From Chiridota heheva (lineage: Eukaryota; Echinodermata; Holothuroidea; Apodida; Chiridotidae), in NCBI GenBank assembly GCA_020152595.1, contig JAIGNY010000732.1, forward strand, positions 840,001-904,000: DNA of 64,000 bases, written 5' to 3'. Shown here piece by piece: positions 1 to 64,000 of the stretch. Both the position numbers and the translations under genes were made by a program. The notes beneath the pieces were generated by a model. It was not told the DNA's origin and searched no databases. It was given only the letters and a program-made list of their open reading frames with translations. The number at the start of each line of letters is the position of its first letter. Position 1 is the first letter of the stretch.

Positions 1-115
1 AAGGCCCTGGCTTCAAGCCTAGGTTGGGTAGACACGCCAGTGGACCACAACTGGTTATCAAAGGCCGTGGACATTGACTTGGTTGTCTGAATCTGAATCG
101 GTTAAGTCGGCAAAA
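1..115 (+). mobile_element. SINE family S1, 5' end cut off by the window
   Basis: The window opens in a tRNA-like B-box region (GGCTTCAAGCCTAGG) followed by the S1 body (GGGTAGACACGCCAGTG and onward). The same body recurs at 333-608 (- strand), 935-1131 and, as a tail only, 1584-1735. The A-box lies outside the window. The 3' limit is approximate. Confidence 0.65.
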
Positions 116-332
116 ATCCTTCAAGAGGACGTGAACGCCAATCGAGCGTAAAAAGTATGAGTAAAAAAACCCAAAAAAAAAACCCCATTAGCAATACAAG
201 TGTTGACCATGGATACTTGGTGCCTGTACAATGTCTGATGGTAAGGCATTTCAATCCTTTAGTGTGTGAGGGAAGAAAGAGTGTTTATATACATTCTTTT
301 TAGCATAGGGAACCTGGAAATTAAGGTCATGA

Positions 333-608
333 GAGAGAGAGAGTTGAACACACAATTACAATGACGGGGTCGTCGCCTGCGTATTCGGTTATAATAGTAC
401 AAATGCTATCACGAAACGCTTAATACGACCCGGACGAGAACAGAGGTACGACGTACGGACAGACATAACATTGACAACCAAGTCAATGTCCACGGCCTTT
501 GATAACCAGTTGTGGTGCACTGGCGTGTCTACCCACCCCAGGATTGAACCCGGGGCCTCGGGTTCTGTAGACAGGTATGATAACCGCTACACCACAGTAG
601 GTAGACAT
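333..608 (-). mobile_element. SINE S1, tRNA-derived, nested in the LINE
   Basis: On the - strand a tRNA-like head begins near 608. It has an A-box (GTGGTGTAGCGGTTATCA, about 578-596) and a B-box (GGTTCAATCC, 541-550). The S1 body follows and ends in a CT-rich tail (GA run at 331-342 on +). The 8-bp repeats GGTCATGA at 325-332 and 609-616 fit a target-site duplication, and LINE coding sequence resumes on the far side. Confidence 0.82.
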
Positions 609-934
609 GGTCATGATTATTTCTTGTATTAGTTCTGACGGTGGGGATAAGTTCATCTTTATTGATGGCGACAAGATTGTTATTGATTTTATATAGCATA
701 TGTAGCCAGGTGTTGTATCTTCTTGTTTTTAGCAGGGGCCAATTTAATTTATGAAGCAAGTTTTTTACACTAGATTTATAAGAGTAGTCTGCCATACAGA
801 ACCTGGCTGATCTCCTTTAAATAGATTCAAGTTTATCCACATTGCACTGGTGATGGGGGTCCCAGACTGCTGATGCGTACTCAAGTACTGGCCTGACTGG
901 AGCTTTATAAGCAGTGGATTTAACGTCGGTGGGA

Positions 935-1131
935 GGGTAGACACGTCAGTGCACCATAACTGGGTTATCAAAGGCCGTGGACATTGACTTGGTTGTCGAT
1001 GTTATGTCTGTCCGTACGTCGTACCTATGTTCTCGTCCGGGTCGTATTAAGCGTTTCGTGATAGCATTGTTACTATCATAACCGAATACGCAGGCGACGA
1101 CCCCGTCATTGTAATTGTGTGTTCACTCGTC
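935..1131 (+). mobile_element. SINE S1, headless copy nested in the LINE
   Basis: The segment matches the S1 body but starts after the tRNA head, at GGGTAGACACGTCAG. It is bounded by the 10-bp direct repeat GTCGGTGGGA at 925-934 and 1132-1141. The LINE reading frame on both sides meets at this repeat (PTD then VKSTAY), which supports a 5'-truncated insertion with a target-site duplication. Confidence 0.85.
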
Positions 1132-1583
1132 GTCGGTGGGACAGTTTGAGAGGTTACATTTTAATAGGCCAAGTAGAGAGTTATCTTTTTTGGTTATGTT
1201 ATGTATATGTTTATCCCATCTAAGTTTAATATTAATTTCAACACCTAGGTATGGGTGAGAGTTGACATGTTTTAGTGACTGGTTGCATAAGGTATACACA
1301 GGTGATTTAAAGCCTTTCTTAGAGGAAATTGACAAGATGTAGCATTTAGAGGGGTTGAAATTCATTTGCCATTTGTTTTTCCATTGCTCAAGTTTATTAA
1401 GATCATCTTGGAGGATTTGTTGGTCAGAGGGGTTATCAATTGTTCTGTACACAAAGCAGTCATCAGCAAACAGTCTAACTGTGCTGTTTATATTATCAGG
1501 GATGTCATTTACATATAAAAGAAAAAGTAATGGACCCAAAACAGTACCTTGTGGTACTCCAGATAAAGCCTGTTTAGAATCAT

Positions 1584-1735
1584 GTTATGTCTGTCCGTAC
1601 GTTGTACCTGTGTTCTCGTCCGGGTCGTATTAAGCGTTTCGTGATAGCATTGTTACTATCATAACCGAATACGCAGGCGATGACCCCGTCATTGTAATTG
1701 TGTGTTCACTCGTCGTCACTCGTCGCTACATTCGT
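1584..1735 (+). mobile_element. SINE S1 3' portion
   Basis: The segment is nearly identical to 1000-1131 and ends in a duplicated TCACTCGTCG. It abuts the truncated 5' end of the LINE. No head and no target-site duplication were seen. Confidence 0.7.
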
Positions 1736-2200
1736 ACATTGTGTGCGGAAATAGAAGAAAAAATCATCTGATATATGTGTGGAGGCACACATATATCGGA
1801 TGATTTAAGATATCTATCTGGAAATCTGTTTTAAATTTTGGAAATTTCCCTTCATTTTGGGGATTTTTTTCTCTCAAATTTTCTTCGCTTTCTTATATCT
1901 TCGGGATGTTTTCTTCAATTTCCTTCATTTTCGGATATCTTTTTTAAATATATTGACTTTTCAGAAAATATCACAAAAAATCACTCTAGTATGACTCCCC
2001 CTTTCTGGCACAAAAAGTCCCCAAATATAATTTATTTCTATCTCTATAGACCACTTCCGGGGTATGAGAGAACATAATATGTTACAATCACAAAATGCAG
2101 ATGGCAAATATGATACTTTCATCAGTTTATCAAAAAATTAGTTCCATGCTACCAATGCCATGTGAGAGAAAAAAGAAAGAAAAACATCTTTGAGTTTGAC
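1736..2200 (+). promoter_or_regulatory. Presumed TRIT1 5' flank and 5' UTR
   Basis: The 465 bases before the TRIT1 start codon carry no recognised element apart from a hairpin at 1761-1806 and AT-rich, TTTTCTTC-type sequence at 1830-1960. No TATA box or CpG-rich stretch stands out. The promoter role is inferred from position only, and the transcription start cannot be placed. Confidence 0.35.
1761..1806. repeat. Perfect-looking stem-loop upstream of TRIT1
   Basis: The arms 1761-1781 and 1786-1806 pair over 21 bp with one mismatch around a 4-base GAGG loop. The centre of the arm is ATATATGTGTG / CACACATATAT. It lies about 395 bp before the start codon, and an rSNP or RNA role is not implied. 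It may be a cruciform-prone site or the relic of a small foldback element. Confidence 0.75.
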
Positions 2201-57870
<55,670 letters not shown>

Positions 57871-58490
57871 GGGCAGAAGGGGTGACGTGCCATCAAGCCA
57901 TGCCAAGATGTGCCATCAAGAGTGCCAAGGTGGTAAAAAGTTTGGTGCTTGAAAGAAGATGGAAACGATTAGCAAGCAAGTAGTATGGAAAGAAGTTGAA
58001 GTAATAGTTTAGGCTATCTTATGTTCAGGTGTTCAGTCACTGTGGGATTTGAGAGGAATCACCATTGATATAAGTAGACAGCTATGAGCTTTTGCCACAA
58101 ATTAGCAGAATGAAGAGGGTTTTGTTTTCCATTTTGTTTTCCATTTTATCATCAGAAAAAAATGTTTCTGTTAAAAATGTAACACATTGTGTAGTAAGAT
58201 GAAATCCAAAAATGAAGATTGCAATATTTATTGCCTATAATAAAACAAATAGCTTAGTCAACCAACATGTACTTACACACGTCATCAACATATTACAAGA
58301 GAAGCGTATATTAGACAGCATAAAGCAATATCTTTCCTTAGGAGAAATGGTCCATCAATCATTTACAGGTAATGCACACATCACCTCCAGCATATGATAC
58401 TCAACTATTTTTATCACCAATTTGAAAACAAATTTCTCCCACTAAAACACTTAACACAGATAAGTGATTTCAATCACAAAAGTGCCCTGA
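57871..58490 (+). other. TRIT1: TRIT1 3' UTR and downstream
   Basis: After the TAG the first AATAAA is at 58239-58244, giving a 3' UTR of about 390 bases if used. No other feature was seen. Confidence 0.5.
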
Positions 58491-58784
58491 TTACTCTTCA
58501 CTGGCTTCTGTAATCTTATACACACAAATAACCTTGGGATGCTTGGCTGCAGTGTGCATGGGAATGGCAGATAAACAATCATTGTTTGGAGTGGAAACAC
58601 AATACACTGAAGAGGAAGTCTGGTTGGTAATTGTCATTTCTGAGTTTTCAGGAATAACACAGGTGTCGGGTGCGGGTAGGCTTAAAGAGAAGCTTTCGGC
58701 ATGAGTGTGTGTATGGAGATTAGTTAGGCAATGTACATTATACATACAGTATGTATGTGTCGTAACATGACGCGGCCGATACAC
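58491..58784 (-). CDS. Unrecognised 97-aa open frame, possible terminal exon
   Basis: The frame is non-repetitive and ends KHPKVICVYKITEASEE before the stop. The first half includes a low-complexity THTHTH stretch. No domain was recognised. It would be convergent with TRIT1. Chance cannot be excluded. Confidence 0.2.
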   Translation of the reverse strand: MYRPRHVTTHTYCMYNVHCLTNLHTHTHAESFSLSLPAPDTCVIPENSEMTITNQTSSSVYCVSTPNNDCLSAIPMHTAAKHPKVICVYKITEASEE

Positions 58785-58789
58785 TGGGT

Positions 58790-58995
58790 TGAACAGAGCT
58801 GTACAAATTCGTTCTTAGTTTAATAATTGAGGTATTAATTGAAATTAAGCCAGTTAATAGCTCCATGTTTTAATTCAAATAAGGGGAAAAGAGGAAGAAA
58901 ACTTTCTGCCTCAACGAGATTCAAACTAGTTACATTTGGCACAAAAGCAAATCGCTTGAAGCCCATTGCCTTATACATTCAGCCATATCAATTTT
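58790..58995 (-). mobile_element. Degenerate tRNA-like SINE head
   Basis: On - the order TGGCTGAATGTATAAGGCAA (A-box-like) then CTAGTTTGAATCTCGTTGAG (B-box-like) with tRNA spacing is visible. The rest is not recognised. Confidence 0.4.
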
Positions 58996-59555
58996 GTTTT
59001 ACAAACGTTGCTGTATTATTAATATAGTTCGAAATATGATCAAAAGAGGCGCCTTTTGCAATTGGTTGAAATTTCAACCAATCAGAAAATTAGAACTGGT
59101 ATCGCATATTTAATTGAAAACTGTCCTTAAGCCAAACTTTCTATCCCTTACACACTTAGCAAATGTCATAACTAGTAAAGATGCATTGGGGTAGCCAGAG
59201 GGGGCTTATACCTCCCCCCCTTTCCCCCCTCCCCATCATCAATACCAAAAAATAAAAATAATTTTAAAAAATAACATAAGGGAAAAAGATTATAAAAGTA
59301 TTACATGAACTTTGAAAGAAAAGGAACCAGCTCAAAATCTTCGCAACGATTTATGCAACCTCCTACCCCCTCACTTTTCGATTTTGGACTGATAACCTTT
59401 TTTAATTCATTTTTTAATACTTTTCAACTTTTCGTTCACTGGATCAGGCCCCCCTTGTGAAAAATCCTGGCTATGCCAATATGAAGATGCTAATGATCTG
59501 ATTCCTCATTCCATAACTAGAGTCATGTATTAATTCACTTCCAAAGGTTGTTGTG
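58996..59555. other. Downstream flank, nothing recognised
   Basis: A C-run lies at 59211-59232. No gene was seen. Confidence 0.4.
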
Positions 59556-59559
59556 CTCT

Positions 59560-60570
59560 ACCATAACACCTGCATTGCTACTCTTTATGTTATACCTACA
59601 AGGGTCAATCAAATGTTTAGTATCAAGTACTTTCCAGACATGTTTGTGGGCTTATATCTGGAAACATTCTAATTTATTTTGTACAATTGGTACTCCTTGC
59701 TCAAAATACAGTGAAGTAGTGTTGAATCACATGTTGATTATTATTTTGATTATTATCAAAAGTTACTCCTAAAATCCTGGCACTTGTTATGGGTTCAACA
59801 TTGTGAAATAGCAGATATGAAGCACAATGATATCTGGATTATTTCTGTCTTATATATGTATTTGCTATGAATGTAGCACCTTTTGCCAGGGCATCAAAGC
59901 GCTGAACCACCAATTAAGTTCTCTGCACAGGAACTTGGAAAGTGAATGAGCACCATGTTTTCACACTTTTCTTGTCGAATAGTTTTCAGATAACCTGGCA
60001 GGGTGTAACTGTCCTACCATTGGGACCGATGGCTTAACATCCCCTCCGAAGGATGGCTAAGGCCAATTCAAGCATTGCTACTTCTCTCATACTGAATGGG
60101 GAGCAGGAGCTGCAAGTGATATACTTTCGCTCTGACTTTCGCTTTAATGATCGGCGTATCTGTCTGCATAGCTGTGGAAAAACGGGTTGGACCTGACCAA
60201 GGCTTGAACCCGGTACCTCCAGCATCTCAGTCGTGCACTCTACCAACAGAGCTACCTACTTCTGCTTATCATCATTCAACCTCATTTCTTTATCAATAAA
60301 CCATCGTTTGATGTCTCTAATCCAATCTTCAATTTTTGCAAACATTGAATCACATCTTATTCACTCAACTTTAATGCATACATGTGAGTATCATCTGCAT
60401 ATATGGTGCCACCAAAACCATGCGACTGTATGGTGTCTGAGGTGTACAAATAAATGACATTGGACCAATAAGAGATCACTGTGGCATTCCTTTACTGGGT
60501 ATGTGAACCCTGGATTCCTTGCCATTTATAGTGACCACTTGAGATCTGTTAGTCAACCAGTTTGAAATAG
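59560..60570 (-). mobile_element. L2/CR1-like LINE remnant with nested SINE
   Basis: On - the sequence near 60500 resembles GVPQGSVLGPMLF...YTSPL, then RMVLVAPYMQMI in a shifted frame of GFGGTIYADD. DIKRWFIDKEMRLNDDK follows at about 60325-60275. After the SINE it resumes near 59795 with PITSARILGVTFDNN, a typical L2 block. Many shifts and stops. Confidence 0.75.
60008..60264 (-). mobile_element. tRNA-derived SINE nested in the LINE
   Basis: On - it starts GTAGGTAGCTCTGTTGGTAG (A-box), and the B-box CGGGTTCAAGCC lies about 40 bases on (60208-60219). The body runs to about 60010. Confidence 0.85.
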
Positions 60571-62135
60571 TTTAGTGCTGTACCAGTACTGTCATATACA
60601 TGTATATTGTCACGCTGCCGCCGATTTCTGATGACCAACTGTCAAAGCACGATTACAGCAGGGGGCTGTCCGTGTTCATTGAGGTGTTTGTAGATTTTGA
60701 GGTTTTTGCACTCGTAATCAAATGTTAATGCTGCTGTATGTGCCAAAGCCTGTCCAAGAACTGCCTTTCTTTCCTTGATCTGTATAGTGGCAAACTTGCC
60801 ACTGCTCCCCTTTTATATACTCTGTAATAACTTCTTTCCAAAATAGTGTCAATCCTTAAAAGTCAGCATCTTCTTCTTATTCCAAAGTCTTTTTTAGCCT
60901 CTTAGTGTGTACGGTTGCAACTTCATACAGGCCAAGAAGGGATTCAACTTATTTTCTCACTTTGTTTTTATTGGGCAATAACCAATATCAGTGTCGCTAC
61001 GCATGTTGCGATGTAATAGCACTATGACGCTATATTTTGGATATAAATTGGGGAAGAGAGCATAACAGTAAACATGTGCTAAACATTACTCAAACCACCG
61101 CTCTTTCTCTCAAAGAAAGAAATGCTTTCACTCATTTCATGCAAAATAAAAAGTCACAATGTAAACCAAAATCCTATTATACAAAGAAAAGTAGCCAAAA
61201 AAATAACAAAGTTTCACACAAAAATTAAGCGAAGTTGAAGTTCAAGCACAAAAAATGCTCAAAAAGAATGTCTTGTAGACTTTCTTGTACGAGGAAATAC
61301 AATTCCCACTTGCACGTGTCAAGTTTCATGTGGAAACAGACAAGAAATTGGATATATAACGGTGTTTTTGACTTTATTTTGATATCTGAATGGGTGTAAT
61401 GGGTTTATTCACTATATGAAAAACAATGCCGTTGTTGTGAAGGGCTGTATCTGTCATTGTTGCATGGACAATTCCATCTAAAAGTTGGATTAACTTACAC
61501 TCAATGTTCTTTGACCGCTGCATATACTCTGTGAGGTTTCTCTGGCTTCAGATATCTGCTTTCCAACCTCAGTGGTACTGTTAGTACATGTTATTGTGTT
61601 TGTATTACACAAAAATATGGTCCAATCTGGATATGGGTAGGGTCTTATTCAGTATTATAACACATTTGAAAACAATTTATAGGTTACCATACATTGAATG
61701 AACCTTTGAAATGGACAGATAATTTTTTTCGGTAATTTAAATCAGCCATTGGCTCATCAAATTCTACTTCCTGTAAAGGTGAAAAATTGAGGTTAGTTTC
61801 AGCTGTTTCAATTGAGTAAGGTACTGTCTTTTTCAAACTCAGTTTAAACTGTTCAAACAGTTCTGGATGGTATCTCTGATAATTTAGCTTCAAATGCAAC
61901 CAATTCCTTCTGATAATCAAATAAGTAAAGGTTTAAACCCTCTTCCTTACCAAAGGCCTGACAAGTTGAGTCTACTTAAGAGCCACGTATCATGGTCTTA
62001 AATTTCTCATAGGTGGACAATTGCAACTGTGATTGGTCCGTACAGCATTCAGAGTTTTTTTTCAAAGTACTGAATAGCTTTTATGTACACTCCAGGACAA
62101 ACTGTCGGTCAACTCAGCCATTTTTGCTGAATGCA
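60571..62135. other. Flank, nothing recognised
   Basis: Several short open frames lie on both strands, none with a recognisable family. Confidence 0.35.
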
Positions 62136-62529
62136 TATCATGGTACCGACGATATTGGTAATTTTTGCTTTACATGATGCAGTGCACTTGCTACAAACCA
62201 GAATGAGTGCAAGCAGACAGCTCGTAACGACCAAGAATGTTGGTTGTTCTATACACACTGGCACTGTTGTTTCCTTAGTATTGCTCAAAGATTTTATTTA
62301 GAGAGATCAAAAGTATTGTTGAGAAAGCTGTAAAGGGGGTATAAAACTGCAGGTAGACGACTTTCCAACAGCTAAAGTAAAATGGAAACTGCTTGTTTTG
62401 GCACATAACAGTCAAAGCTGTATGTGCCATGCATATCTTTAATGTATATCATGGTACCGATGAATAATTTTTGCTTTACATGATGCAGTGCACTTGCTAC
62501 AAAATATAAAGAGTGCAAGCAGAAGGCTC
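62136..62529. repeat. Direct repeat pair of about 86 bp
   Basis: 62136-62222 and 62444-62529 share TATCATGGTACCGA, ATTTTTGCTTTACATGATGC and AGTGCACTTGCTACAAA. On - both can encode FVASALHHVKQKL, which may be chance. Confidence 0.85.
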
Positions 62530-62561
62530 CTAAAGACTCTGAATTGCATCTAGGCAATGAC

Positions 62562-63701
62562 TCACATCCTTCCATGTATTTTGTAATCTGTCATAAACTT
62601 CTCGTAATGGAAATTCATGGTATTCATAATAGAACATGAATGCTGATTCTTTAACAATCCTTTCCATGGCTGATGGGGTGATTGGAGTGAGTCCCCATCC
62701 CCAACATATGTAGTATACTGCAGTCCCCTTTGTTCCTTGGAGCGTAAAAAAATCCTCTTTGCTCCTTCGGTTTCCATGGCCCCTGCAGATCCTTCAAAAT
62801 TGACGCTGCACTTATGGTCAGCCTTCCATACCTGGTACTGCTGAGATGTTTGGTCTTTTTTTTCCCAGGTCTTGCATTCCTTGCATACTTTTGATAAGAC
62901 TTCAGTGTCAAGGACTTTAGCTGTTTTACTATCAATGACAGTTACTACCCCATGCAAAGAGCTGTGGCCACGCCTGTGCCATGACCCGTCAACTGTGACT
63001 GTTGTCTCCACAATGTCATCTTCAGATTTGCCCTTTGTAACCTTTACTTCATTGGCAGCATCTGTCATCACCTTCTCTGCCTCCTTGAGAAAAGCATTGG
63101 TGATACCTGTTAGCCGAGTATTAAAATTGCTCTTAGTGAGTGGTGGTGGCATGTTCATGATCATTGCGTACTTTTCTAAAGCAGCTTGTCCAAGGCCCAT
63201 CTCCCTAAATGCCATTACAGAGCGAATATTTACTTCAAATGCCCCCTGCCCAGACTTTTCTTCTCTTGCCACACGTTTAGAAGTAAAAAACTGATCAACA
63301 ACACCACAGTTATCACAATTGAGGGTAAAATGATTGGCAAAACTCATCCGCTTTTCAGCGATCCCACTAAGTTCCAATTTATGTGAACAATTCACACACC
63401 GTCCATACTTGCATATAATTCCAGACATAATGTCAACATCTATTATTCTAAAACTACTTACGGTATCTGGACAAGTTTCTGAAGGAGTCCAAGCTTTAAT
63501 CTTTTCAGAAATTACCTCTTCAGGTTTATTTTGGACAGAAGTCTTATTCTTACATGTATCTGCTTTTGGGACATTTGGCTCAGCTTCATCATTATTGTCA
63601 TTAGGCCTTAGCTTAGGCTTACCTCCTGTTGTCTCTGGCTTAGTATACCTATTGCCCATAAACCTCCTTTTCTTTCTTCTTTGGGTCCTAAATTTTCCCA
63701 T
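62562..63701 (-). CDS. Mutator-like transposase, C-terminally truncated (379 aa)
   Basis: The start is the ATG at 63701, giving MGKFRTQRRKKRRFMGNRY, the usual basic N-terminus of this family. Counting from the upstream GTG of the frame, residues C108, C111, C135 and C138 form a CxxC pair of pairs. TVDGSWHRRGHSS (242-254) holds the first catalytic Asp, CSVNFEGSAGAME the linker, and TTYVGDGDS (336-344) the second Asp. After GDGDS similarity to the family stops: the block with C-x2-H (ECIGHVQKR in homologues) and the catalytic Glu are absent, and the frame ends 41 residues later. It is a broken DNA transposon gene. Insertion or a missing 3' exon could explain the ending. No terminal repeats were found. 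Confidence 0.85.
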   Translation of the reverse strand: MGKFRTQRRKKRRFMGNRYTKPETTGGKPKLRPNDNNDEAEPNVPKADTCKNKTSVQNKPEEVISEKIKAWTPSETCPDTVSSFRIIDVDIMSGIICKYGRCVNCSHKLELSGIAEKRMSFANHFTLNCDNCGVVDQFFTSKRVAREEKSGQGAFEVNIRSVMAFREMGLGQAALEKYAMIMNMPPPLTKSNFNTRLTGITNAFLKEAEKVMTDAANEVKVTKGKSEDDIVETTVTVDGSWHRRGHSSLHGVVTVIDSKTAKVLDTEVLSKVCKECKTWEKKDQTSQQYQVWKADHKCSVNFEGSAGAMETEGAKRIFLRSKEQRGLQYTTYVGDGDSLQSPHQPWKGLLKNQHSCSIMNTMNFHYEKFMTDYKIHGRM

Positions 63702-64000
63702 TTCTTCTTCAAATATCACAAAAAAGTCAAATTAAGTGTTCAAATCAAATATAACAAGTGAAATTTCTCAACATAAAACATAATCTTGAAGAATCCCACA
63801 GAGCAAATGATCGAGTGTGTACAGTACAGAAAGGTTTCTCAAAGCAATAACTCACACATGCAGGGGGTCAGGTGACAGTCACATGTTTAATAAGTAGTCT
63901 TATCATTCAGGCTTTTCATTCTTTGAAAAGCTTGTGTGATTTGTTTCTGAATCTAGGAAGAAAACAGGGTTTTATATGAATATATTCAGTTGCGTTGCCA
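63702..64000. other. Upstream of the transposase, nothing recognised
   Basis: No promoter or terminal repeat could be identified before the window ends. Confidence 0.4.

Larger units (their letters stand above)
130..1583 (-). mobile_element. LINE (jockey/CR1-like), reverse transcriptase and C-terminal part, degenerate
   Basis: Read on the - strand, 1583 to 1142 encodes a non-LTR reverse transcriptase palm with GVPQGTVLGPLLFLLYVNDI and the catalytic FADD box, then a thumb-like region ending near PTD. The reading resumes at about 930 with VKSTAYKAPVRPVLEYASAV, meets a TAA where homologues usually have Gln, and continues through the conserved C-terminal tail to about 617. After a nested SINE it resumes at about 324 with FQVPYAKKNVYKHSFFPS and DWNALPSD. 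It is therefore one 5'-truncated LINE interrupted by two SINEs. The endonuclease and N-terminal part are absent. The 3' limit is approximate. The clade assignment rests on motif style only. Confidence 0.85.

Noticed and set aside
541-600. Functional tRNA genes at SINE heads (also 20110, 46700, 60220)
   Set aside because: The heads do not close a cloverleaf acceptor stem and run on into SINE bodies, so they are retroposon promoters and not tRNA genes.
2162-2200. Upstream extension of TRIT1 from a GTG at 2162
   Set aside because: There is no ATG; the ATG at 2201 has a good context and matches the family N-terminus.
63702-63719. Transposase start at 63719
   Set aside because: The first codon there is GTG. 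The ATG at 63701 gives the family-typical MGK start.

Overview
The window is nuclear DNA of an animal. It holds one spliced, nine-exon host gene on the + strand, buried in non-LTR retrotransposons, tRNA-derived SINEs, several families of terminal-inverted-repeat (TIR) elements and an unusual load of tandem repeats. The host protein, the jockey/CR1/L2-like and I-type LINEs, the THAP-type and Mutator-like DNA transposons and the AT-rich introns suggest a marine invertebrate. The phylum cannot be fixed from the sequence alone.

The gene is TRIT1, tRNA dimethylallyltransferase (MiaA/MOD5 family). It runs from an ATG at 2201 to a stop at 57868-57870. Nine exons join in one frame into about 566 residues, with GT-AG borders throughout: P-loop, DSMQ-VYRGLD, GGTNYY, a clade-specific acidic/Ser-rich insert, the GGGPLGGPL and HGIFQSIGFKEF blocks, and a C-terminal C2H2 zinc finger split between exons 8 and 9. 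Introns run from 3 to 12 kb.

Layout. 1-1735: a LINE on the - strand with two nested SINEs, each with a target-site duplication. 1736-2200: presumed 5' region with a 21-bp hairpin. Intron 1 (2351-6578): a LINE with inverted 5' part, a TIR element inside it, then a hAT element (exact 8-bp TSD) nested in another TIR element. Intron 2 (6819-12785): MITEs, LINE tails, CTG and TA microsatellites, a TIR-derived minisatellite, and a decayed second copy of the exon 3 border. Intron 3 (13283-24400): a 295-bp tandem repeat with TGACCTTTGACC sites, an RNase H LINE, SINEs, satellite-like DNA and a 240-bp palindrome. Intron 4 (24544-36301): four large minisatellites, a THAP-type transposon fragment and MITEs. 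Intron 5 (36420-39539): a SINE whose Pol III boxes are separated by a 1.2-kb minisatellite. Intron 6 (39737-44984): a TIR element swollen to 4.2 kb by a 20-bp satellite with higher-order structure. Intron 7 (45095-54555): an array of about 23 Pol III A-boxes ending in a SINE, and many MITEs. Intron 8 (54680-57748): MITEs, LINE tails and a 22-bp minisatellite. 57871-64000: the 3' region, an L2-like LINE with a nested SINE, and a truncated Mutator-like transposase gene on the - strand.

The main theme is that tandem arrays make up about 14 kb, or 22% of the window. At least six of them grow from recognisable parts of mobile elements: the 23-bp end of one MITE family (twice, in opposite orientation), the end of a second family (twice, in opposite orientation), a SINE A-box, and the gap between the A and B boxes of another SINE. 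Mobile elements look like the seeds of minisatellites here, and the host gene keeps its frame because all of this lies in introns.
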